A stretch of 64,000 bases of DNA from Theocolax elegans (lineage: Eukaryota; Arthropoda; Insecta; Hymenoptera; Cerocephalidae), in the NCBI GenBank assembly GCA_026168455.1, contig CM047430.1, positions 67,805,044 to 67,869,043 on the forward strand. Reading direction: 5' to 3'. The translations under genes and the position numbers were made by a program. This document shows positions 1 to 13,439 of this stretch, piece after piece. The first letter of the stretch is position 1. The number at the start of each line of letters is the position of its first letter. The notes under the pieces are model-generated. The model ran no database searches and was not told where the DNA came from. It was given only the letters and a program-made list of their open reading frames with translations.

Positions 1-2025
1 GAACACCATTCTTCCGACACGTCGAATGCTCTTAAATGCAATATTTTATTATGGTTTACCTATATTTCACGTATACTTCAAACTTAATGCGTATACAGTG
101 AGAAAATAATATATTTCATTGGTGAATTAAACCGAATAGTTTTACAACGAACGAATAAGCTATTTATAGTAATAGTAATTAAGGAAATATCAATTAACTT
201 ACAATGCGTTTGTTTGCTATTCAGTTATTCCGAGATAACGTTGAGTATTATACCCACCGGTTTGTAAAATATTTCTATCAATTTGAAAAAAAAAAACTTT
301 TTTTCATCAATGACGGATGCGTGATTCTATATTGATTATTATCATCGATTAATTCCGGTTTGATAATGTTACCTCGTTCATAAAATAAATTTCTCGCGGC
401 GAAACGTATGGATTACGAGACAGGTCACTTGCAGTTCGATAACCTTTAGGAACTATATAGTCGACGTAAATCCATAACACGCTTGCCCGTCAAAATAATA
501 ATATCAAACTCGATATTTTTCGTTTTTGGTGTGAAGGATCGCATAAAACATGGAAAAGAGAGATAGTTTACAAGTTCAATTAAAAATTATTTAACGCGGT
601 GCAAACGAGCGAGCCGACCGCGTTTTCGACTAACGAGGTACGTACTATCGTTAATCACAGTTGATTTGCAAGCTCACCGTGGTGAAACCAGGACGAGTGA
701 CAGCGGGCGTCGGGGTGTACCTCCAACAATTTATGAAAGCTTCTCTCTTCAAACATCACCAAGAGAATTCTCTTTCGTTTGCAGATTTTCCAGTTGATCG
801 GTACGTTTTCTTATACGCACACACGCACACACACGCACGCGCGTATGTATATATTTACAAGATAACATCTTTTTCTTCTCCTTATGCGAGTATCTCTCAC
901 TTTTCGTTTCGCGAACGTTGGTTATCTTGAGGCCTGCCTTCCTCCTCCTCCCCCTCCCCCTCCCACTTCTTCATTCATTAAGATATAAATCAACGTGCGC
1001 TCTCTTAAATTATTTTAAATGTAAATTTGGGTGATAAATGATTTCTATACGGAGAGCGAGCGCTACGTAAGTTAGCTTTCGCATCATTTAACTTTTCGTG
1101 ATTAATTCTAAAGGAAACGCATTTTTGATACGGTTAGCGCGCGAGCGCATATTCCTTAACACCTAACAACCGAATGAATGAGTGCGCGTGTGTGTACATA
1201 CGCTTGCGTAATTTATGCATTATTTCTTATCAAACGGTTTAAAAATTTCAATTACTTGTTCAATTCGTTATCTATTATAATGCTCGTGTTCCGTTAATGC
1301 GTATACATTATCTTATTAACCGCTATAAGACGATCTTTTAAATATTTTTCATTTTATAGCGATCGATTTTTCCACTTTGTTGTGATCGAAAATAAAAAGT
1401 ATATTAAACACCGAAAAAGTAGCTTATGTAAATACTAAAGAAGGAAATTGCTGTCACGACGCGCGGTTAAGATAGAAAGTGAAAAGGTATATAAACATCG
1501 ATCAGTCGATAGAGGCGTTGAGAATCCCGAGGTATGACACGAGAGTTACACGGTTGGGCTTACAGGCTATCCTTCATTGTAATTGATTCGTATAAAGAAA
1601 GCGATATTATCGGGTTCACGAGCCTCGACGTGATGTATCGCGCCGGTGTATGTACACCGAGAAGGAGAAAGACGACGACGACGACGACGACGATGACGTC
1701 GAGTACTCGCATACCCATAGTTAGGAGCGTGCTGGGTTCGCGTTTACGATCACGATATCGAATCTATCGGAGCTAATTGTAAGTCCGAGGTGCGCGGCGA
1801 TCCGCCAAAATTTATTCGGTGCGGCGTGCGTGCCACTCACCGTACAATCCGTACCTCTCAGAAAATACGAGCTTGTCTCCCTCCGCCCCTATCTCTTTCT
1901 CTCTTCCTCTCACTTTACACGATCCGACAATTGGTTAAGAGCGATAATAGAGCAATTCCACTCGCTTTAGAGGAACTTTATGACTCCGGTCGCACCCCGC
2001 TGGCGCAACCGAGCGAGCGCTCCCG
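1..2025. other. AT-rich non-coding stretch, no gene seen
   Basis: Mostly AT-rich with short GC-richer patches near 600-720 and 1620-2010. It holds an A11/T7 foldback at 285-305, a hairpin with 8-bp arms AACGCGGT/ACCGCGTT at 593-624, a short imperfect CA tract near 820-845, a C-rich run near 945-967 and a (GAC)n tract at 1671-1693. The open frames here run through the CA and GAC tracts and show no recognisable domain. I see no gene. Confidence 0.7.

Positions 2026-2052
<27 letters not shown>
2026..2052. repeat. (CT)n microsatellite
   Basis: A pure CT run of 27 bases at the edge of a GC-richer patch. It creates a spurious Leu/Ser-rich open frame. Runs like this are also potential binding sites for GAGA-type factors on the opposite strand, which is inference only. 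Confidence 0.95.
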
Positions 2053-2056
<4 letters not shown>

Positions 2057-5000
2057 GAAAGAGGGATGAGGCGAGAACGGTTATGCCATGCGACGACACC
2101 CTCTCTACTACACACCTACCGCACGCACCTCTAATGGCTATGAAATAATTTTTCTCCCACTTTACACGAGCTTCTATGGATATATGTAGGATTCCCTGTC
2201 AAAACGGACGGTGTCCTTGTTTTTTTTTCCCCCGTCGGTCTGACTTATTGTACAACGATTTGTTTGAGTTTCTTTGCGTTGAATGGGCGTAATTGGCGTT
2301 GTAGGATCGATGTTTATGGCTCTTCACGTATAGCTATCTCCGGTCAATGTAGTTTGATTCTATTGACAGATTACTCCGCGTAGATCTATACAGTTATGTT
2401 TTATGATAGGCGTACAATGTGTCGTAAATATAATTGTAATAATAACATTTTCATCTCTTTAAATATCGTTTAAAACCTCTTTTATTATTCACGTATTCTT
2501 AGTTACACACTATAAATATTGAATTTTTTTAATCTTCCAACACTATAATTTATTATTACTTGAATATTATTATAAAATAATATTATTTGCGATATAATTC
2601 GGATGATATCTACATCGTTATTTTTCAATGTTACTTCACGTGTCTCGTATTAACCAGTTTATATAAACAATCTAATTTTTTATTTAAAAAACATTTTTTC
2701 TTCATTACATTAAATTATATTTTTAAAAAAAGTAAACACAAAAGTTTACCAGTTCAAAAGATCTTTTTAATTTAGTAGATTACTGCATTACCCTAAAATA
2801 TGAATATTTTGTTTAACAGATATTATTGCATATAAAATATAAATATTTTATTTTTTAATAAAACTTAATTTGTTAAAAAACTTTAATGAATAATAATTTT
2901 GGTTAAAATGATATTCTATCTACATAAAAGAAAGGAGTAATAAATTATACTACTCCTTAATTGTGCCGTCTAGTTTAATTTGTTATTGCCGGTTCGCGTT
3001 ATATGCAAATATAATTTGAATTGTAGAAAGCACTGTGGTACGTGCTAATTTTTTCCTTAACTTCTGAGAAATCGTATTTAAAGTGAAGAAAAAGAAGAAA
3101 GACCGCGCATGTGATTATATTTAAGTACATCAGAAGAGTGTCGTTACACCGCGGTTTGCCGACGGAACGAAACACGCCTCTTTGTTCGCACTCCCATGGT
3201 TTTTGCTTAAACTTAGGCAGCGCTTAATTTTTTTTTTTAATAAATAAACAAAAATCTGGTTGTCTTTGTAATATACAAAATAATTTATTTAATTAATAAA
3301 AATTTTAAACATTAAATAACGTAATAATATAATATAATAACATTTATTCGTGCATTATATCCGTATATCAAATTGTATGTTCTAATAACTTATATAGTAT
3401 TAAAATTTTCAACTGATATACCTAAGGTAAAAACTTACTTTTTGAGTCGGTATCAACATCCTGGCAAATCCTTAGCTCAGCATCGCACGGCGTTTAAAAT
3501 TAGACTAACTTCCCGTAGACGTGCAGATGAGCAAGTTTCCCAAAAATCGGATCAGTTTTGTCGAAAAAAATGTCGAAAGAGATCCTGACGGTTACGCTAG
3601 CTGTATATTATCCCAAAACCTAGTGAGGTCACGGAATAATTTGCTTATAAAAGGCATTTCCGAAAACATTGCCAGTGAACTCCCGCTGGGAAAGCGTAGC
3701 AAGGCCGATATATATCTCGCGAAAATTCTTTTTCCGGAGCAAGGTCGTCACCCGAATTGCGTCACCTGTGTGTCCCTCGGCCTTTTTTCTTATTTACTCG
3801 ACGGAGCGCATCGTGTGTATATACCGATACCTGTAAAATCGTACCGGCCCTGACCGTCCTAGAGGTCTGCCCTCGTAAATTACGCGCGCGGCAATAAAAA
3901 AAGGGCGCCCCTATCGCAAAAAGCGCGTCGACCGGTACAAAGTGCGTTAAAATGTAACGGGACGCACGTCCTTCGAAGTCTCGTGCGAGAAGACAAGGTC
4001 AGCGCACCCAAGTTCTTGGGGTGTGGATACCTTCGATGTGTATAACTATATATACGTAACGACGTGTTAGTTTTCACTCCAACATTCGACCGAGTGTACC
4101 CCCGTCGTTTTTCTTTGATCTTCCAAAAATTTCCGCAAACACTCGCGGTTTTTCCCGAAGCGCAACGAAACTCATGAGTTTGAATCTGAAGATGAGAATA
4201 ACGAAAGTAACGCAATGTTGGATTTAATTTATTTATAAACTAAATTAAATTTTTTCGTCAAATAATTTTGATTTTTTTAGATTTCTAGCGGGACGTGTAA
4301 TTTATAATTTTTGTCGGCGTTATTTGGCTGTCAATAAGTGGATTGTAGAAAATATTAAATTATTTAGTTTGATTATTTATTCGCGGATTAAGGTCATTTT
4401 TTTCGTGGAAAAATGTTTTAAATATTATTATTAATAATTTTTAAATTGCAAATGTCTCTTTGGTAAGGTTGAATGTCATGGGAAGAAGAAAAGTATATGT
4501 TATGGCAGAAATTGATTACTAAAAATAAAATTTTAACATTGATATTTTTTTCTGAAAAATTTAATAATTTATTCTAATATTGTAAAAAAGCTTATATTAC
4601 ATTACCTTGAAATGTTAATACTCAACAGCGTCAAAGAAAAATTACATATTAAATCTATCAATGTGGTCTTATCTTATTTTGCATGATATCTGAAATAAAA
4701 AATGGTTGAAAGGGTTATGTAGAGATTAATCATTTACTCATTTTTTAATTGACAGAAAAGGTAATGTAATTTATTAAAAATTTTATGAAAAAAAAATTTG
4801 TATTAAATTATTTTATATAATGTTGGATAATGTATGCGTATTATTACACTTATGACGACGAAATCATGTTTTGTTTTTATCAGAAAATCTAAACTAACGT
4901 ACACTGAATCTAAAATAATAATTTGCAATTTTAAATATTTTGAACGCTTGTTCTTAGTATTTTTGTTTCTTGTGTAATGACGTATTACAAAATATATTCA

Positions 5001-6566
5001 AATGTTTTAGACGCAACAGTGAGATAGTTATCATACTGCTAGATTTCTCGTGTATAAAAATTATTCGTTTTAACTCGAATATTACAATGAACAGTTAACT
5101 AAATAAAAACTAACCAAAAGTATAATTATTTTTTCTTCCACATGTTTCTAATAACAGTATGTCTCGGGAATGATAAAGAATCATTCATTTATTTCAAATA
5201 ATTTAACAGCACATTAATTACATACGATTTCAAAGAGAAATATCAAAGTATTCTTTTTTTTTTATTTACTCCATACAAAAGTTGCCAAGAGCGGTCTCAT
5301 AAATTCATCCGCAATTCTTCGGTCAAGTGCAAAAGAGTCTCGTTTCGTTTGAGTCGACCGAGCAAGAAAAAATGTAAAATCCTTTCGAAATTCATCGTAT
5401 AGATTTTTCGTACACCAACGCATACTCGAAAAATTTAACTTGATATTATTATTTATGTACTTCGAAACTTAAAATTCTTTAAGCAAATTTTTGTCTCGTC
5501 GTCGTCGTTGCCGCCGCCGCCGCCGAGGCTATGCGTTGAGGTGCCTCGAAGGTTAACAATGAGCACGGCTCTCTTGATTTATAAGTTCAACTCGGCAACG
5601 AACAATATTTGATCTTAATGCTCGTTTTGGGTTAAAGGTACGTGTACGGGTTGCCAGATGGGTGTAATGTGAGCATAGACGACTGATGATGTCACTCGGA
5701 TCGAGCTCGGCTGAGTGTCTTCGAGCCCGATCACGTGTGTGGCGCAAATTTTTCGACTGTTTATATACTTACGCACATGTATACACGGTATGTGTGTGCG
5801 TGTCTCTAATATTTCACGTTAATATCTCTCACTAATCAGTTGGTTATCGCAAATTCTTTAAGTTCATCTGAGTTACCTGGTGTAAGATAAATAATAATAA
5901 TTTATTAAAAGAAAAAAATAGATATATATTTTATCCAAATAGAAAATTAAAAATAATTAAAACCTCGGCTGTAAGATGTATAGCTTGTAGTTTTTCATTG
6001 AAACTGAAAGAAAAAAAAGAAGAAATAAGAATTTTCGTTGGAGCACGATGTTCGTTTCTTCCGATGACACAGAGAGATTGCGAGCGGTTTCTACGTCGTT
6101 GTAAGTAAAAATCGCCAAGGTGTCGCCATCGTTGAAGTCTCGCAGATGCGTCAAGATAATCGTATTCAAGCGACGACGTGCTCGGCCACTAATGGAGAAG
6201 AACCTTCTACGAGGTTTGCTGGACTACACTGCCAAATAAATTTTCTGCCCGGATACGACAAATGATAATTTGAAAAACTTTTTGTCTCTTTCTCTCGTTC
6301 TTGCCTCCCCGGGGTGTTATGCGTTATCGTAAAAAATTAACTGCTCCGTTAAGGTGTTAAGAGAGCGCAACATAAAGAGTTTCTATTAATAACAAGAAAA
6401 TATATCTTTTTTTTTCAAACGAGGTACAGGATTTATGGGATGCGCATTTAACGTGCCTCCGCGTATTGCAATGCGAACCGTGGATTCTTTCTTAATCTAT
6501 TAGTATTCACTTAATAATGATTTACGAACACAAATCCATCAGTTCCGAGATGAGATAAATTAATTA
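2053..6566. other. AT-rich spacer with GC-richer patch at 3.4-4.2 kb, no gene seen
   Basis: The segments 2400-3000 and 4230-5280 are very AT-rich. The patch at 3430-4215 has balanced composition and an ATG frame at 3527-3853 (about 108 codons) that matches no family I know and has no supporting splice context, so I do not call it a gene. A short hairpin with arms AAGGAGTA/TACTCCTT lies at 2933-2959. A GTC tract that grades into GCC lies at about 5494-5526. Confidence 0.65.
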
Positions 6567-6597
6567 CCTTTATTATCTTATTATGTTTCAGGTGAGT
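6567..6597 (+). promoter_or_regulatory. Candidate recursive splice site (acceptor fused to donor)
   Basis: A pyrimidine-leaning stretch ends in TTTCAG and is followed with no gap by GTGAGT; the junction is 6591/6592. In insect long introns, recursive (ratchet) splicing uses an acceptor joined directly to a donor, with consensus close to a pyrimidine tract, CAG, then GTAAGT. The sequence fits that layout. Whether the window lies inside a plus-strand intron is unknown, so the function is inferred. Confidence 0.3.
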
Positions 6598-8403
6598 AAT
6601 GGCACTTTACAGAACTACGTATTCTTGGCTAAACAATCGCTGACACGATGCTTACGAGTGCGCTTATTACCGAACGGTACCAATTCACAAAAAGTTGAGA
6701 GATTTAAAAAGAAAAATTTCTATAACGCTCGCACACTTCACTGCAATTAAAGGTAGATCTATAAATTATTCAACAATTCAGAACTTACGTAACAAGACAT
6801 ATATTAGTTATCATTATATCTATTTACCAGCTAGGCGAAAATTTTTTAATTTAAAAATTTTAATTCTACGTGTCGTGAAATTTAATAGAATTTATTCTAG
6901 TTCAATATGTAATTCGGATTCAATTTATCAAAAATTTCGAATAAAATATCACGTTTGTCAACGTTTAAAAATTATTTAAAACTAAACAGCGCGGTTTAAA
7001 CGAATAACTCGTTAAACTTGTATAAACCCGACATATAGGTAAAAGACACACCGACACCGTAGCGTAGAAAAAAAACAGCGAGTAACAATGTGAAAAATGA
7101 AAAGAAGAGTCGGCGATGTTTATCAGAATTCTTTCAGGACGGATTTATGCTCGGGCGCAAAAGGCAACTCGCGATCCGTTGGTTATAAGGCTCTCTTGGT
7201 TCATACACGTCCAACTAACGTGTACGACAATACATCAACCGCAAAACGCGAATGTATTTACGATAGCGTAGTTAACCCGTCCGCGCGATCGACAAGAAAT
7301 CGGTACAGGCGTTTTCGTAGCCTTAACAACACCGTCAGACTCGCCGGATTAAGTTTTCTCTTATCGAGGCTATAGGGGTTGATCGTGATCGCGTTATTAA
7401 TGTACATGTTGGAATTTTTATTATACTTCTCCTACTTTTAACCTGCGTAAAAGGTAATCGTTGGAAAACATATCGAGGGTGGACATTTTATTGCATCGGT
7501 TCCATTAAGCATGTAATGTATCTGTAATCGTGCGTGTATAGATTGACGGTAACGAATTATTTATCAGCGTTGACTGGGTATAGAAGTTCAATGTATAAGT
7601 AACCGGAAAAATAAATTAAATTACGATAAATAATTTTCGATAATAATACTCGAATGATAAGTGAAACGCTAATTCAAAATACGTCGAATAATAATCTGAC
7701 GTCTGATCGTAACGAAATAAGTGTAGATAATTCATTAAAATCTAAATCTATATCTCTCAATTGTTTCATTCATCGAGTTATCTCGAACGAGTGCCCGTAA
7801 ATAATTATAATACACTTATCCTAAACACATACATAACTCATAAAATACACTTTATTGTTACGTCTTTATCAAAGTGATAAAGAAATTATACCTGGGTATA
7901 ACCGGTCGTTATAACAACAAATTATCATTAATCGCGTAAAAATTTACAGACATTTCTGTACTTCTGACAACGATGTAAGTGTATATATGTATATATATAC
8001 GTTTGCACAAACAATTTCTTACGAGTTTGGAATAATTGTAATACCCACTACGAATAGACTCGACATGTTCAAGTTAAGATAATTTACGTAAATATGTTAC
8101 AAAAGATACTAAATGTTTGTTCACTCAGAGCCGAATAATTGAAAATTCTTGCGAATCGCGAAAAATAAATATTATACTCTTGAGTATGCGTAGTACCGTT
8201 TATACTCCGTAAGAATACAATTCTTACACGTGAACGTACAGAGAGAGAGAGAGAGGAGGCGAAATGGTCGAGTATCCCGATTAACATAGAAGTCCGTGAA
8301 ACACCTGCGCCCAAGTTGGTCTGTTCTACCTCTTTTGCGATCGTCACAAAGCGCGACTGAACTGGACTTCTTTACCTTCCTTTGGACGGTCTGTTTATCA
8401 TTG
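6598..8403. other. Non-coding spacer, no gene seen
   Basis: Mixed AT-rich DNA. Two adjacent short hairpins lie at 7864-7882 (arms CTTTATCA/TGATAAAG) and 7886-7901 (arms TTATACC/GGTATAA). An ATG frame at 7097-7375 has no recognisable domain. A short GA run is at about 8240-8256. I see no gene. Confidence 0.65.
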
Positions 8404-8410
8404 TATGTAT

Positions 8411-8443
<33 letters not shown>
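8404..8443. repeat. (TG)n microsatellite
   Basis: Fourteen uninterrupted TG units at 8416-8443, preceded by an imperfect TG/TA part from 8404. Alternating purine-pyrimidine DNA of this kind can adopt Z-form. It explains the Cys/Val-rich and His/Thr-rich frames on the two strands here. Confidence 0.97.
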
Positions 8444-8445
<2 letters not shown>

Positions 8446-9431
8446 TGCGCGTTGCAATCCGATGTACTTATGGACTTTCTCTCAACCGTACTCGGGAGCA
8501 CCGTCATTCTTCTTCCTTCGTAGCTCCAACGACAAAATATATACAAAGTATTTAACTGTCCGATAATAAAACTGTCTTCCACTGTAAGTATAACCGAGAC
8601 GTTGCAGAGAGCACAATTTCATGCCACTCTGAGTATCGATTACAATAGAATCGCTCTTACGCGTGTAACTTGCAGCTCCAATTATTTCCGCAGCGTATGG
8701 CTAAATTATTTTTTTAACTCCAATTATTTATTGTCGAACGATAAATTTTAAAATTATATATTAGACATATCCTTATCTAGTGATAATTTACTAGGAATTT
8801 GACGTGAATGAAAACTGAAATATAACAAACAGCGTGTATGATTTATGCGAGGAGTAAAATTTTACTTGTAATACCTAAACATTTCGTGCTTCCATGCCAT
8901 TAACTAATTCTGATAACTTGGATAATAAACAGCGAGTCGTAAATTCAATTCTTTCTCTTTCTTTTTTCTTATAGAAATCTTATACGCGTTCTTATTTTAT
9001 TTACTTCATTGAGGTGTCGCTTAATTAGAAATAAATTTCGCTTAGAATTTTACTACGTTCGAGTTTATTGACTTTTCTTTTATAATGACTTAATCGTTGC
9101 GCGAAGTTGTATTTTTAAGTTTACGTGTAGCTCCGGTAGATCGATCAAGCTAACATTTATATAGCTATACCATTCTGTAATAATTCTTGTTTTTGACGAG
9201 ACATATTTATTTTTAAACATATTGTGTATTATTCAAGTTTCGTTTGATAATGAATTTAATGAAGTAATATTAAGATAATTATTCAGCTTTTAATATATTT
9301 AATGCATTTTGATGAGTTCCTTTCTTTGTGAATCATATAGTCAACTTGACACTCAAATAGCTGTAAAATTGTTTGCAAATTATTAATTAAATTAATTTTT
9401 ATTACTGTTCGTGGCGTGCGCGCAAGAATCG
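8444..9431. other. AT-rich spacer, no gene seen
   Basis: Apart from scattered short CpG-containing words up to about 8700, this is AT-rich, low-information sequence with no reading frame of note. It ends at the left flank (TCG) of the foldback element. Confidence 0.7.
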
Positions 9432-9649
9432 TACACGGAGAGAAATATATGATAATTTTTACCCTGTAAGAATAGTAAAAGTGGGACAAACTGTCTTTTC
9501 TGGCAAAATTTACCCGGTTTTCGGTTAAAAATTACAAGAATTAGGATAAATTTTACTATGCGGCAGGGTAATTTTTACCAGAAAAGACAGTTCGTCCCAT
9601 GTTTACTAACCTTACAGGGTAAAAATTATCATTTATTTCTCTCCGTGTA
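9432..9649. mobile_element. Foldback MITE with 84-bp terminal inverted repeats
   Basis: The left arm (9432-9515) and the reverse complement of the right arm (9566-9649) match at about nine in ten positions over 84 bases. Both begin TACACGGAGAGAAAT and share the internal word ATAATTTTTACCCTGTAAG. The spacer is about 50 bp and there is no coding capacity. Both ends are flanked by the trinucleotide TCG (9429-9431 and 9650-9652), consistent with a 3-bp target-site duplication. The compact size and symmetric arms fit a non-autonomous DNA transposon. I cannot assign the superfamily from the termini alone. No second copy was noticed in this window. Confidence 0.85.
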
Positions 9650-12600
9650 TCGAAGAGGTAGGCGTTTCGTACACCGCAAAGGCGCTTGGCGATAAAGCCG
9701 TTAACGATAACGAACTCGAAATGCTCGCCCCGCGAGGGACCCAGAGGAGAATACAAACACGAGGTATATCGAAGTCTTGGTTTCGCGCAAGGATCTCGCG
9801 GGAAAGGAGAGAAAACGATTGCATTCGTTCTTCCATCCCTCTCCTTTTCCGGGAGGAGAGGCATCGGTTCTCTCTTTCCTCTGTCTCTATAGGTATATAC
9901 GTGTGTTTGTCCGATCGGCGCAGCAGCTTAATTAAGCGTTTAACCGATGAAACTGGTTCTCCTCTCCGGGGACGTGGTTTGCTTCTTTTCTTTGCGCGTT
10001 GTTATTTCGATACACACCGGTGTTGCGGAGGTGGTGCATCCGCTTCGCTCGAACAAGCTTCGTGATGATACGCGCACACGTACAGAACTGTGTGGGTGCA
10101 CCGCAACTTCCCTCGATTCGGACAACATCGATGATGGAAATTTCTTTTTTTTTTGTTTTCATTCGTACTGTTGCGCAATTAAACGATACCAAGGGTAACG
10201 TCGAGAACCTGCACTCTTTCAACCTCTTTTCCTTCCTTATACTTATCATCATTTTATTACCATCGAGACCATTATGTTTTATAAGAGTGATTAAAATTAT
10301 AATTAACGCAGCTCGGTAGTGGCAAAAATTTGAACTAGTGCAAAACTAAAAAATATAACAGAAGATAAGGAGGACAATGAAGCGCGAAATGAAAGTATGA
10401 AAAAGCTTTTGGATTTTGTAAATAAGCTTTACGTAATTCTCGAGCGATATCCTTCCATTGTGCGTTAATGGCGTCGCAGTAGCAATACAAATATGCAAAT
10501 ACATCTGCGCGCTTGGTAGCGTAAGCGAGGCTGCTGCTGCTGTTGCTGTTGCTGTGTACATGAAGCCAAGCGGGGGTGCATTAAGGGATTTATACCCCGG
10601 TAAACACGCCTCGGTTATTTACGCTGTTTTTTTACGTATTGTTTGTTTACCTGGGCGTTCCCTTTTCCTCTTTCTTTTTTTTTTGTTCGTTTGTAAATGC
10701 AATTTTTGTTAGGTTTACGGGATGACCCAGGATTGTATATCATAAGGTTAAATCAGTAATTACCTGGAAATATATATATATAAATTATAAACGCGGTAAT
10801 GCATTTTTAGGTATTCATTCGCGGGACATTATTTATTGGATGTAGATAAGACGTGTTCTAATAAAAAGTTAAATGCAGTTTCAATGTAATTTTCTGTTAA
10901 TTATTAAATTAAATTATCAACTTTTTTGTCATTGATGTGCCAGAGACATAGAAAGTAGGAAGAACCACGATATCTGTCAACAAATACTCGCAATGCTGGT
11001 TATACTCATCGCGTAATACTTACCAGTGAAATTAATTTCTCTTTGCCAATTTAACAAACAAGTGACGGATAAGACCTACTTGTTGCAATATTAAAAAAAT
11101 AATTATTTTCCAAAAAAAAATTGTTGTAGTATAGCGTTGATAATCTTAATAAAGCATAACTCTCAACACGTCTTTTGAATCCCTATTTGATCTACAACTA
11201 TATATAACAGGTAAACAATAGCTGCACGAATAGTAAAGGCGAGGGCGATGTAATAACAATCGGTACATCAACCTTATTTCCATAAACTGTCGAGCACTGA
11301 TGTGTACCTCTTGAAAAAAGCTCTCTATCGATTCGATCGAACAATCAAGATTTTTCGCGTGATCCGTGCATCGGAAACGAAAATAAAGTTCCATCGCAAA
11401 TCAGAGACGGAGAAAGTGCGAAGTACACGCGCAGCAATTCTGCTTACAATCAGAGTGACTGAATCTGAGCTCGCGTAGAAATATATATATATATTGATAT
11501 ATACCAAAAGGGAGAAAGAGAGAAAGAGAGAGAGAGAAAGCGTCAAGAGAGGAAGAGGCCTTGGGTGAGCGCGAGAAGACGGTTCGCTGCGCTCGAGAGA
11601 AGCTCGAGCTGCGCTGCAACGCCGAGCAAGCAAGATCGACGTCCGAGATTATCATACTAAGCGATGCTGTCCATGTAACACTTTAAACGTAAAAAGCAAG
11701 CGCCCAAGGTCGAATAATTTCAAAACTTATATATCGGAGCACTCCTCGACACTCACCAAGAGCGCGCGCGCCAGTTGTATATATACTACCGATTGCCGAG
11801 CTTACGTCGACAATCTCGATTCACGTGTGGATCGGATTTTCTATTCGTTTACTCGATTGAGCATACGTATGTAGCAATTTAAAGTCATTTAGAAAAGTGT
11901 ATGTAATATATACACTTCAGTGCAACAAGTAAACATTACATAAAATTGGCAATTTATTAATACATTATATACGAACGGCAAACCGTTCCATAATACTGGT
12001 TCTAATAATGTACAATTCATTAAACAATAATTTACGATAAATTTAATTTAAATTATAAATAAAATTAATATAGAGCTAAATGCAATTATAACGAGAAATT
12101 AAATTTTGTATCGATAAAAAATATTAAATTGTTTGTAAACGATTTAACAAAAATTTTGTAGGAAAAAAAATGTCATTTTACTAATATAATATAATATACG
12201 ATAATAAATGAATACGTACGAAATAGATAAATGAATAAACGATCGAGTGAAGGTAGAGAGAAGGAAAAGTCAGAAATTGAATGTAAGTAGAGGGGCAGGC
12301 GTATAAAAGTATATATTCTCGTAGGTGTGAAGCGAGCGAGCGAGCGAGCGAGTAAGCACGATAGTCGGCAGTGGATGAACGAGGGGCCAAGGCAAGAGGG
12401 GGAGTGGTCACTGACGAAGCCTCCGTTGCTGACCTATTCCTTTCCGTGTTGCCGCTCCTCGCCAGTGCATTATGGCCGCTCGCTCTCGGTTGCTGCAGTC
12501 TCGGTTTTTTCTAACTTATTTCTAATAATTTACATATACTTCGTCTATTCATAACGTACTCTCACTCTCCATCGAATGCATCGCGCGCGACAATCTAAAA

Positions 12601-13439
12601 CAATAGTTTGTTTAAAAATTTGCAAGATATAGGTGTGGGTGATTCTTTTTTTTGTTTCTTTATAAGTTGTAATGGAGTTGTAGTATAGATGATACAGTGC
12701 GATTAGTTCAGGCAAGCATGATGGAAAACCGTCGGTTTCTTGTAAGTAAACGGCGTGTCACGTGTTCGGTTATTACACAAACCAGCATGTGAAATAATGA
12801 TGTACTTTTGACTTAAAATATTGTAATTTATATAGATAATTACATTTACACACGAATATTCCTTATTTTTAATTCAATTATAAAATATGTTGTTGTCTTA
12901 CTTTAATGTATAAATTTGCAATTGTAAAATAAATGTCAAGCTGTTTATTTACGAAGGCGTATAAATATATTTATCGTGTATACAAACCATTCGATTATTT
13001 ACTTAATAATGTCATCGGTAAAATATATAATTTTAATTATATAAGTATCCTACGGCGATGTAAAATGTTACAATCGTGTTTATTTATATTTTCTACATTA
13101 CATATATTGCGAAAGATCATTCTCAATTGATCAATTCTAAAATTATTACAAATGTAAATTTATTTATTTTCTACAATGTATAGATTTATCCATTAAAAGG
13201 TACTATAATAACTTAGAATGTGTAATAAATAACTTCGATAAAATTATTAGTACAACAATAACTATAAAATAATTTAAATAATAATTAAAATAGTCAATGA
13301 ATATAATTCACATAAAATTTCTAAAAATGAATTAGAAAAATAAAAAAAATAAATATTTAAATATAAACAGGTTGAAATTCTTAAAATATGAGTCAGTCAC
13401 TCAACATGGAGTCGGTAAGATAAAGATTCAACAATCCCG
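9650..13439. other. Mosaic non-coding DNA, no gene seen
   Basis: GC-richer sequence at 9650-10200 gives several overlapping frames on both strands, none with a recognisable domain. A GCT/GTT tract is at about 10531-10553. The part at 11460-11640 carries AT and GA runs and a hairpin CTCGAG-AGAAG-CTCGAG at 11593-11609. A GCGA tandem run lies at 12332-12352. The segments 10720-11130, 11870-12250 and 12780-13380 are AT-rich and featureless. Confidence 0.65.

Noticed and set aside
3527..3853. ATG frame of about 108 codons
   Set aside because: Balanced composition, but the length is within chance for a GC-richer patch. I recognise no domain and see no splice signals that would place it in a gene.
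4590..4775. Inverted words ATTACATTACCTT / AAGGTAATGTAAT
   Set aside because: Only about 13 bp pair with little extension, no target duplication is seen and the context is AT-rich, so chance is likely.
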